A DNA stretch of 9,163 nucleotides, taken from contig JBEVMS010000176.1 of assembly GCA_040508515.1 (NCBI GenBank), positions 1 through 9,163 on the forward strand, written 5' to 3'. Numbering within the stretch: position 1 is the stretch's first letter; each line of letters begins with the position of its first letter. The stretch is from JBEVMS01 sp040508515 (GTDB lineage Bacteria; Pseudomonadota; Gammaproteobacteria; Xanthomonadales; Rhodanobacteraceae). A program made the position numbers and the translations under genes. Below the pieces are notes generated by a model. It had not been told where the DNA came from and searched no databases. It saw only the letters and a list, made by a program, of their open reading frames with translations. Of this stretch, positions 1 through 5,385 are shown piece after piece.

Positions 1-731
1 GACCGACCGACGGCCGCTATGGCGATAACCCCAATCGCCTGCAGCACTACTACCAGTATCAGGTGATGCTCAAACCCAACCCGGAGAACATCCTGGAGTT
101 GTACGTCGGCTCGTTGAAGGAGCTGGGCATCGATCCGCTGGTGCACGATCTGCGCTTCGTCGAGGACAACTGGGAATCGCCGACGCTGGGCGCCTGGGGG
201 TTGGGCTGGGAAGTCTGGCTCAACGGCATGGAGGTGACTCAGTTCACCTACTTCCAGCAGGCCGGCGGGCTGGAGTGCCGCCCGGTGACGGGCGAGATTA
301 CCTACGGTCTGGAGCGCCTGGTGATGTACCTGCAAAATGTGGACAGCCTCTACGACATCGTCTGGACGCACGCGCCGCATGGCGTGGTCACCTATGGCGA
401 TGTGTTCCATCAGAACGAGGTGGAGCAGAGCACATACAACTTCGAGCACGCCAATGTGGCCGAGTTGCTGCGCTGGTTCGATGTCTGCGAGGGCGAGGCG
501 ACCAAGCTGATCGCCGCCGGCCTGCCGCTGCCGGCCTACGAGCAGGTGATCAAGGCCAGCCACACGTTCAATCTGCTCGATGCGCGCCGCGCGATCAGCG
601 TCACCGAGCGCCAGCGCTACATCCTGCGCGTGCGCACCTTGTCGCGCGCAGTGGCCGAAGCCTACGTGGCGCAACGTGAGAAGCTCGGTTTTCCGGGCCT
701 GAAGAACCGCCAGGAGTCAGCGCATGCTTAA
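1..731 (+). CDS. glyQ: Glycyl-tRNA synthetase alpha chain, 5'-truncated
   Basis: This is the alpha chain of the alpha2-beta2 glycine-tRNA ligase, which activates glycine with ATP and charges tRNA-Gly in the cytoplasm. The reading frame is open from the window edge; the first full codon is at base 3 and about 242 residues are present. It starts within the family motif PTDGRYGDNPNR, which lies near residue 65 of the E. coli protein, so roughly the first 64 residues are missing. Class II motifs are intact: VEDNWESPTLGAWGLGWEVW, the glycine-site stretch GMEVTQFTYFQQ, GLECRPVTGEITYGLERL, and later YGDVFHQNEVEQSTYNFE and LLDARRAISVTERQRY. The GTG at 63 is an internal valine, not a start. The stop TAA (729-731) overlaps the glyS start by 8 bases, which indicates one operon with coupled translation. 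Its promoter lies outside the window. Confidence 0.98.
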   Translation, partial: PTDGRYGDNPNRLQHYYQYQVMLKPNPENILELYVGSLKELGIDPLVHDLRFVEDNWESPTLGAWGLGWEVWLNGMEVTQFTYFQQAGGLECRPVTGEITYGLERLVMYLQNVDSLYDIVWTHAPHGVVTYGDVFHQNEVEQSTYNFEHANVAELLRWFDVCEGEATKLIAAGLPLPAYEQVIKASHTFNLLDARRAISVTERQRYILRVRTLSRAVAEAYVAQREKLGFPGLKNRQESAHA

Positions 732-2868
732 GCGCCCGCTATTGATCGAACTGGGCACCGAAGAGTTGCCGCCCAAGGCGCTGGACGAACTGGCCGCAGC
801 GTTTCTGCGCGGTGTCACCGATGGCCTCGCCAAACGCGGTATCGACGCGGCGCTGGATCTGGCGCGCGGGTACGCCTCGCCGCGCCGTTTGGCCGTCTAT
901 GTGCCGCAGCTGGCGGTCGAGCAGCCGGCGCAGGCGATCGAGCGCCGCGGTCCCGCGCTCAGTGCCGGCCTCGGTGCGGACGGCCAGCCGGCCAAGGCAT
1001 TGATCGGTTTCGCGCAGTCCTGCGGGGTTGGCGTGGAGCAACTGGAAAAACTCGAAACCGACAAGGGTGCGTGGTTCGTCTACCGCACGCTCAAGCCGGG
1101 CCAGCCGGTGGCCGCGTTGCTGCCGGAGATCATCGAGGAAGCCTTGAAGGGCTTGCCGATTCCCAAGCCGATGCGCTGGGCCAATCACGAGTACAGCTTC
1201 GTGCGTCCGGCGCACTGGCTGGTGATCCTGCATGGCGCCGACCTGGTCGAGGGAAGCGTGCTGGGCCTGCAAAGCGGGCGTCAGTCGCGCGGGCATCGCT
1301 TCATGCATCCGCAGCCGGTGGCGATCGCCGACGCCGACAGCTGGCTGGACGCCTTGCGCGCCGCGCGCGTGCTGGCCGATCCGCAGGAGCGCCGCCAGCG
1401 CATCCTCGACGAAGTGGCGCGTGTGGCCGCGGCCAGCGGTGACGTGCCGCAGTTGTCCGACGCCTTGCTGGACGAGATCGCCAACCTGACCGAGTGGCCG
1501 GTGGCGATCGATTGCACCTTCGAGCGGCAGTTCCTAGAAGTGCCGCCCGAAGCACTGGTCACCACGATGGAAGCCAACCAGAAATTCATCCCGATGTTCG
1601 ACGCCGCCGGCCAGCTCAGCGAACGCTTCATCGGGATCGCCAATATCGAAAGCCGCGAGCCGGCGGAAATCCGCAAAGGCTACGAGCGAGTGATCCGGCC
1701 GCGCTTCGCCGACGCCAAGTTCTTCTGGGACGAAGATCTGAAAACCCCGCTGGGCGACAATCTGGAAGCACTCAAGCAGGTCACCTATCAGCAATCGCTG
1801 GGCAGCCTGTGGGACAAAACGGTGCGCGTGGCCGAACTGGCACGGGTGATCGCCAACCGGGTCGGCGTCGATGCCGCGCTGGCCACGCGTGCCGCTTCGC
1901 TCAGCAAGTGCGATCTGCTGACTCGCATGGTCGGCGAGTTTCCCGAACTGCAGGGCGTGATGGGTCGCTATTACGCGACGCGGCATGGCGAGCCGGCCGC
2001 GGTGGCCGAGGCGCTGGACAGCTACTATCAACCCCGCTTCGCCGGCGACCGCATTGCTGCGGGATCGATCGGCCAGGTGCTGGCGGTGGCCGAACGGCTG
2101 GACACGTTGGCTGGCATCTTCGCGGTGGGCCTCAAGCCCAGCGGCAACAAGGATCCGTTCGCGCTGCGCCGCGCTGCGTTAGGGCTGGCGCGTACCTTGG
2201 TCGAAGCGGAGCTGGCGCTGGACCTGCGTGCCGCGTTCGCCGAAGCGCTGGAACTGCTGCCCGAAGCGGCCTTGCAGGCTGGGTTGAAACCGGGCAAGGA
2301 CGGCAAGCCCGCCGCGCTGAATGCCGGCGCGCGCCGCCGCGCTTTGCAGGACGAGCTGTACGAGTTCGTGATCGAGCGCTTGCGCGGTTATTACGCCGAG
2401 CAGGGCTTCAGCGTCGATGCGTTCGAAGCCGTGCTGGCGGTGGCGCCGGCGAGCCTGGCCGATTTTGATCGGCGCCTGCGCGCCGTGGCCGAATTCAGCC
2501 GCCGCCCGGAGGCGATCAGCCTGGCCGCCGCCAATAAGCGTGTGGCGAATATCTTGCGCAAGCAGGCGGAAGAGCCGGGCGCGGTGCCGATTGGCAGCAC
2601 CGTCGATGCCGCGTATTTCGACGCCGAGGCGGAACATGCCTTGGCGGTGGCGCTGCAGCAGGCGCGGCAGGATACGGCCACCGCTTTGGAGGGCGCCGAT
2701 TACGCCGCCGTGTTGAGTCGGCTGGCGGCCTTGCAGGCGCCGGTGGATGCGTTCTTCGACAGCGTGCTGGTGAACGCGCCGGACCCGGCGGTGCGGGCCA
2801 ATCGGCTGGCGTTGCTGGGACTGCTGAAAGCGCAGTTCACGGCGATCGCGGATATTTCGCGGTTGTAG
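724..2868 (+). CDS. glyS: Glycyl-tRNA synthetase beta chain
   Basis: This is the 714-residue beta chain of tetrameric glycine-tRNA ligase, which carries tRNA recognition and anticodon binding for the alpha chain encoded just upstream. The N-terminus shows the family signature LLIELGTEELPPKAL (about residues 6-20). The central part has RFADAKFFWDEDL (about 327-339) and GLKPSGNKDPFALRR (about 469-483). The C-terminal DALR-type anticodon-binding region spans roughly 543-625 and includes SLAAANKRVANILRKQ. The length is slightly above the usual 690 or so, partly from a short Gly/Lys/Ala-rich insert near residues 520-530. The start at 724 is supported by AGGAG at 712-716 with a 7-base spacer, and by the 8-base overlap with glyQ. 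It ends at TAG 2866-2868, with no intrinsic terminator with a T tract following. Confidence 0.98.
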   Translation: MLKRPLLIELGTEELPPKALDELAAAFLRGVTDGLAKRGIDAALDLARGYASPRRLAVYVPQLAVEQPAQAIERRGPALSAGLGADGQPAKALIGFAQSCGVGVEQLEKLETDKGAWFVYRTLKPGQPVAALLPEIIEEALKGLPIPKPMRWANHEYSFVRPAHWLVILHGADLVEGSVLGLQSGRQSRGHRFMHPQPVAIADADSWLDALRAARVLADPQERRQRILDEVARVAAASGDVPQLSDALLDEIANLTEWPVAIDCTFERQFLEVPPEALVTTMEANQKFIPMFDAAGQLSERFIGIANIESREPAEIRKGYERVIRPRFADAKFFWDEDLKTPLGDNLEALKQVTYQQSLGSLWDKTVRVAELARVIANRVGVDAALATRAASLSKCDLLTRMVGEFPELQGVMGRYYATRHGEPAAVAEALDSYYQPRFAGDRIAAGSIGQVLAVAERLDTLAGIFAVGLKPSGNKDPFALRRAALGLARTLVEAELALDLRAAFAEALELLPEAALQAGLKPGKDGKPAALNAGARRRALQDELYEFVIERLRGYYAEQGFSVDAFEAVLAVAPASLADFDRRLRAVAEFSRRPEAISLAAANKRVANILRKQAEEPGAVPIGSTVDAAYFDAEAEHALAVALQQARQDTATALEGADYAAVLSRLAALQAPVDAFFDSVLVNAPDPAVRANRLALLGLLKAQFTAIADISRL

Positions 2869-3058
2869 CCGTCACGCGTGGGAACAGAATGATGCCGCTG
2901 CGGCGGCGTCATTCGCATGACGGGAAGGATCGCGTCGAGCGCGGGATTTCCCGCGCTGATTACTACGCTGCGTGCGGATACCCCGTCATCGACGACGGCT
3001 ATCCGACTCGCGTGGCGGCAAGCGTTCCGCGGCGCGATTCGGCGCCGCGGCGTACCGA
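2869..3058. repeat. Non-coding spacer with an array of inverted repeats
   Basis: This stretch lies between the 3' ends of two convergent genes. It holds the palindrome CACGCGTG (2873-2880); an 11-bp stem with a TGCG loop and one G-T pair (2888-2913); an overlapping, mutually exclusive stem CGTCAT/ATGACG with loop TCGC (2907-2922); a 9-bp stem AGCGCGGGA/TCCCGCGCT with a 2-base spacer (2938-2957); a weaker CCGTC/GACGG stem (2983-2998); and a 9-bp stem CCGCGGCGC/GCGCCGCGG with a 6-base loop (3027-3050). None is followed by a T run on either strand. They could act as RNA 3'-end stabilisers, factor-dependent terminators, or degenerate REP-like elements. The stems are read directly from the sequence; any function is inference. 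An open frame at 2889-3167 has no ribosome site and no recognisable protein. Confidence 0.6.
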
Positions 3059-3640
3059 TCAAGCCAGCGTCAAGCGGCTTTTGCGAATGCGGTCGGACAG
3101 GTGCTGGTTGAACGACACCAGCGAATCGGGATCGTCGCTGACGCCGCCCGGTCCAAGCACGCTATAAAGCTCAGCGAGCAGGTCGGTGTTGTCGGCCAGG
3201 CTCAGGCGGCTATCGGCCAACTGCAGATTGGATTGCAGGATCTTCATGGCCGCAGCCAGGCGCTGGGGGTCGACCGCGTTGCCGGTGGTGTGCATGGAAG
3301 CGCCCGTGTTACGCAAACGGCTGCGCGAAAGCTGCTCCGCGCTGGTGCCGAGCATGCTGTCGTCGTTGGAACTGGCCAGGGGATCGGCCTGGATCGGACC
3401 CTCACCAGCGACCAGCCATACCAGCGAAATACCCAAGGTTTTGGCCAAGGTGACGCAACGGCCGCGCGACGGATCGGTATGCCCATCGCGCCAGCTGCGC
3501 ACCACGCCCTCGGAAAAACCACATTTGCGTGCAATTTCAGTGGCACTGCCAACCTGCTGAATCAGCAGCTTTACGCGGCCTGCAAAGGTGTTCGTAGGGA
3601 TGGATGTGCCATCGGGCTGGGCATGGATCGCAATATTCAT
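3059..3640 (-). CDS. Phage-repressor-like HTH (XRE-type) transcriptional regulator
   Basis: This is a 193-residue protein with a lambda-repressor-like DNA-binding domain near the N-terminus (about residues 17-82). The helix-turn-helix comprises SATEIARKCG (32-41) and the recognition segment FSEGVVRSWRDG (42-53). The following ITLAKTLGIS-like helix and WLVAGEGP (75-82) are typical of regulators from phages and their chromosomal relatives. The C-terminal half has no S24/LexA-type protease motif. It contains a helical stretch from NAVDPQRLAAAMKILQ (121-136) to LLAELYSVLG (154-163), probably for oligomerisation. The start at 3640 is chosen because the family domain begins shortly after it. The in-frame extension to 3760 or 3787 uses codons rare in the neighbouring genes (CGA, TTA, AGT, TCT) and reads as low-complexity sequence. 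The ribosome site before 3640 is weak, so the start is uncertain. Its targets are unknown, and no phage genes are nearby. Confidence 0.82.
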   Translation of the reverse strand: MNIAIHAQPDGTSIPTNTFAGRVKLLIQQVGSATEIARKCGFSEGVVRSWRDGHTDPSRGRCVTLAKTLGISLVWLVAGEGPIQADPLASSNDDSMLGTSAEQLSRSRLRNTGASMHTTGNAVDPQRLAAAMKILQSNLQLADSRLSLADNTDLLAELYSVLGPGGVSDDPDSLVSFNQHLSDRIRKSRLTLA

Positions 3641-3786
3641 AGATGTCGTCTGCTGGTGGGGGGCGCGGGGGGACGCCGCAATCCGGGGACTTAAGGATGT
3701 ACGCGAAGATCGCAAGTCATTTCGTCGCACCTGGCTGTGCTGATCTTGCTGCTGCTTCATTTCGGCAGTCTTTCTTGCTGTTGTCA

Positions 3787-3816
3787 CTCATACCAAGGTA
3801 TTCATTTGTCAGGCAA
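3787..3816 (-). promoter_or_regulatory. Candidate promoter with 5-2-5 operator dyad for the HTH regulator
   Basis: On the - strand, TTGCCT (3816-3811) and TATGAG (3792-3787) resemble -35 and -10 boxes separated by 18 bases, each matching the sigma-70 consensus at four of six positions. The perfect dyad ATACC-AA-GGTAT (3790-3801) sits in the spacer and overlaps the -10 box, where a self-repressing HTH regulator would be expected to bind. TTGTCA occurs on both sides, at 3781-3786 and 3806-3811, exactly 25 bases apart. A start near 3780 would leave a leader of about 140 bases before the codon at 3640, which is long. The motifs are visible; their use is inference. Confidence 0.3.
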
Positions 3817-4103
3817 AAAAACCCGGAAGCATTGGTTTTTGTCGGGCCAGAGCATGCCAACGCACGACGGCGAAAGTAGTTGACGCAATAACGCATCGAA
3901 TTATTTGACGTCGACGGGACGCCTGCTCGGCGCGGTCCTGCGACACGCCTGCGCATTGCTGAAAAACGCCGCAAAGGCTTGCTGCAAGCCGGTTCGCGCA
4001 ACGCAAGCGATATGGATCGATCGATCAACGCAACGCGCAAGAATCGCCGCGGCACTTTGTCACGGCCGCTGGTGTTTTACGTGAGTCCTCCGCGGCTCTT
4101 AAT

Positions 4104-4226
4104 GGGCGACGCCTGCGAGAGGGCGCACGGGGTAGTGCGAGCGCGGCGTCGGCATCGCTGCAAGCAGCGTGGGTGCCAGAGCACCGCACGCAACCTCTGG
4201 CCGCGCGTTTCGTCGTCACGACGCGC
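4104..4226. ncRNA. Possible structured RNA or structured leader (strand unclear)
   Basis: Four mutually compatible hairpins follow one another. P1 pairs 4107-4113 with 4145-4151 (CGACGCC/GGCGTCG) and encloses a CGCAC/GTGCG stem (4124-4128 with 4135-4139). P2 is CGCTG-CAAG-CAGCG (4156-4169). P3 pairs GCCAGAG (4175-4181) with CTCTGGC (4195-4201). P4 pairs GCGCGT (4203-4208) with ACGCGC (4221-4226), with an inner CGT/ACG. An alternative 10-bp stem (4167-4176 with 4181-4191, loop CAGA) would compete with P2 and P3. No T tract, promoter or known RNA family is recognised. Short stems are common in GC-rich DNA, so this is only a candidate. Confidence 0.2.
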
Positions 4227-4442
4227 ACAGTGTGGGGATCCGTGATGGTGTGCTGAGGAGACGCCGACAACGCATGCGAACAAAGCCATGCGGTGGCCCG
4301 GCGGATTGAATGGGGCGCAAATTATTCCGCCTCGACTTTCTTGAGCCTCCCTTTGTCGTTATTCTTGGGATTCCCTCACGAGATCCGTTTGGTTTCGGCC
4401 GGCGTGGTGCCGTTAAGCTCTCGTGCCTGTTTTGTCCTTCGA

Positions 4443-4447
4443 TGAGG
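4443..4447 (+). promoter_or_regulatory. Ribosome binding site fixing the lipoprotein start
   Basis: TGAGG lies 8 bases before ATG 4456. The upstream in-frame GTG at 4423 has no comparable site, and it would place 11 extra residues in front of the positively charged start of the signal peptide. Confidence 0.75.
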
Positions 4448-4455
4448 TTCTCCCA

Positions 4456-5304
4456 ATGCGTAGCGTGGTTTGGTCGCTGATGTCGGTAGCGGCGCTGGCT
4501 TTGGCCGGCTGTAACAATTCAGGTTCTTCATCGAGCGAGGGCGATGCCAATAACGCCGCCGCCGCGGTGCCCAGCACGGTGAGCGGTACGGTTTCGTTGC
4601 GTGGCGATGCTCAGGTTTCGCCGCAAGCCAAGCTGGACATCTCGCTGGTCGACGTTACGGCGCAGGGTTCCGCGCCCTTGTCGACCAAGACGGTGCAACC
4701 CGCAGGCAGCTTCCCGCAGCAGTTCAGCCTTGCGGTGAAGCCGGAACAGATCAACCCGAACGACCTCTACGTCGTGCAGGCCACCCTGGTCGATGGCGAG
4801 CGTCACTACAGCATGCCGCTGCAGGCACCGGTGCTGACCAAGGGCGCTTCCGCGCAGGTGACGATTCAACTGGTGCCAGAGCTGACCGCGGGCGAAAAAG
4901 AGCTGGCAGCCTTCACCACGGTCCAGTCGCGCATTGGCGGCATGAAGGTCACCAGCGGCACCAAGCTGGAAAAGGATTCCTCGCTGGGTTGGCAGGTGTT
5001 CCGTGACGGCGGCGAAGTGAAGTTCATCCGTGAGCTGGTCGACAACGGCGACAAGGGCTTCGTCAGCAACGATTTCGCCTACAAGGCGGGCAAGCCCTGG
5101 GTGGTGGTGCAGCAGCACAAGTCCAGCCAGAACGACAAGCCGAGCGCGATCTATCGCGCCGGCTGGAGCGACGCCGGCGAACTGGTGCTGAAGCAGCACG
5201 AGGTCGATGGCAAGGTCGATGTGCTTGATGACGCCACCGCCGCCGATCTGCAAAAGCAGGCCAGCGACATGCTGAACCTGGCGACGGGCGGCAAGGGCAA
5301 GTAA
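4456..5304 (+). CDS. YbaY/YscW-like lipoprotein with an extra C-terminal domain
   Basis: This is a 282-residue predicted lipoprotein. Residues 1-19 form a lipoprotein signal (MRS, a hydrophobic core, then the lipobox LAGC with Cys19). Asn-Asn follows the cysteine and a Ser/Ala-rich linker runs to about residue 40. No Asp at position +2 argues against inner-membrane retention under the E. coli rule, so outer-membrane sorting is likely. Residues 42-141 resemble the YbaY/YscW beta domain: VSGTVSLRG, DISLVDV, KPEQINPNDLYVVQATL, and PVLTKGASAQVTIQLVP. YbaY in E. coli is about 190 residues long and has unknown function; YscW acts as a pilotin for secretins. Residues 145-282 form a further domain that I do not recognise, with beta-like segments including VKFIRELVDNGDKG, KPWVVVQQ and ELVLKQHEVDGKVDVLDD, and a Lys-rich end. 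It is transcribed alone and ends before a strong terminator. No type III secretion genes are nearby, so a general envelope role is more likely. Confidence 0.85.
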   Translation: MRSVVWSLMSVAALALAGCNNSGSSSSEGDANNAAAAVPSTVSGTVSLRGDAQVSPQAKLDISLVDVTAQGSAPLSTKTVQPAGSFPQQFSLAVKPEQINPNDLYVVQATLVDGERHYSMPLQAPVLTKGASAQVTIQLVPELTAGEKELAAFTTVQSRIGGMKVTSGTKLEKDSSLGWQVFRDGGEVKFIRELVDNGDKGFVSNDFAYKAGKPWVVVQQHKSSQNDKPSAIYRAGWSDAGELVLKQHEVDGKVDVLDDATAADLQKQASDMLNLATGGKGK

Positions 5305-5330
5305 GTCCTTCACGCTTCGTCGCGGTCTAC

Positions 5331-5367
5331 AAAAAAGCCTTCCGCAGTCAATGCGGAAGGCTTTTTT
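5331..5367. terminator. Bidirectional intrinsic terminator
   Basis: A perfect inverted repeat pairs AAAAAAGCCTTCCGCA (5331-5346) with TGCGGAAGGCTTTTTT (5352-5367) around the loop GTCAA. The GC-rich core is a 10-bp stem. A run of six Ts follows the stem on the + strand, and six As precede it, giving six Ts on the - strand. It lies 26 bases after the lipoprotein stop and 18 bases beyond the esterase stop, so it can end transcription of both convergent genes. Confidence 0.95.
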
Positions 5368-5385
5368 ATGGCGACGCGTGCGGCG

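Larger units (their letters stand above)
3641..4455. other. Long gene-poor intergenic region
   Basis: About 815 bases separate the divergent HTH regulator and lipoprotein genes without a convincing gene. Frames at 3643-3879 (+), 3717-4055 (-) and 4025-4270 (-) translate to basic, low-complexity products without ribosome sites or family resemblance. Visible elements are two G6 runs on the + strand (3658-3663 and 3667-3672); TTGACG twice, 25 bases apart (3880-3885 and 3905-3910); ACGCCTGC three times (3919, 3945, 4109); a 15-base palindrome GGCTTGC-T-GCAAGCC (3976-3990); GATCGATCGATC (4015-4026); the hairpin cluster annotated separately; and a CGCATG/CATGCG stem (4271-4292). I find no good sigma-70 promoter for the lipoprotein gene. 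The last 150 bases or so are richer in A/T, which suits a promoter region. Confidence 0.6.

Noticed and set aside
724..731. Overlap of glyQ stop and glyS start as a possible frameshift or fusion
   Set aside because: An 8-base overlap with a good ribosome site is a normal arrangement for this operon; both proteins are intact across it.
739..1308. Open frame on the - strand inside glyS
   Set aside because: It is antisense to an essential, fully conserved gene, with no start signal or recognisable protein.
3655..3672. Possible G-quadruplex formed by the two G6 runs
   Set aside because: Only two long runs and one GG are present. A stable three-layer structure needs four separated GGG tracts, so at most a weak two-layer form is possible.
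3817..3840. AAAAACC/GGTTTTT inverted repeat resembling a terminator
   Set aside because: The stem is mostly A-T with a 10-base loop and no GC core. It also lies upstream of genes on both sides, where no transcript is expected to end.
3717..4055. 112-residue open frame on the - strand upstream of the HTH regulator
   Set aside because: The translation is Arg/Ser-rich with no family resemblance and no ribosome site. It overlaps the candidate promoter region. A shorter 24-codon frame from ATG 3791 also lacks a ribosome site.
4025..4270. 81-residue open frame on the - strand across the hairpin cluster
   Set aside because: The composition is Ala/Arg/Thr-rich with scattered Cys and no start signal; it is better explained as non-coding.
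4274..4309. Tiny 11-codon frame (MRTKPCGGPAD) preceded by TGAGGAG at 4254-4260
   Set aside because: The 13-base spacer is too long for a good ribosome site, and there is no downstream attenuator or relation to the lipoprotein gene.
3059..4455. Prophage or mobile-element remnant
   Set aside because: Only one phage-type regulator is present. No integrase, recombinase, structural gene or terminal repeat is visible, and the spacer shows no duplicated att-like ends.
4528..5313. Long open frame on the - strand opposite the lipoprotein gene
   Set aside because: It is the reverse shadow of a gene with a clear lipobox, ribosome site and terminator. Its product is rich in His, Leu, Arg and Gln without a known motif, as is usual for antisense frames in GC-rich DNA.
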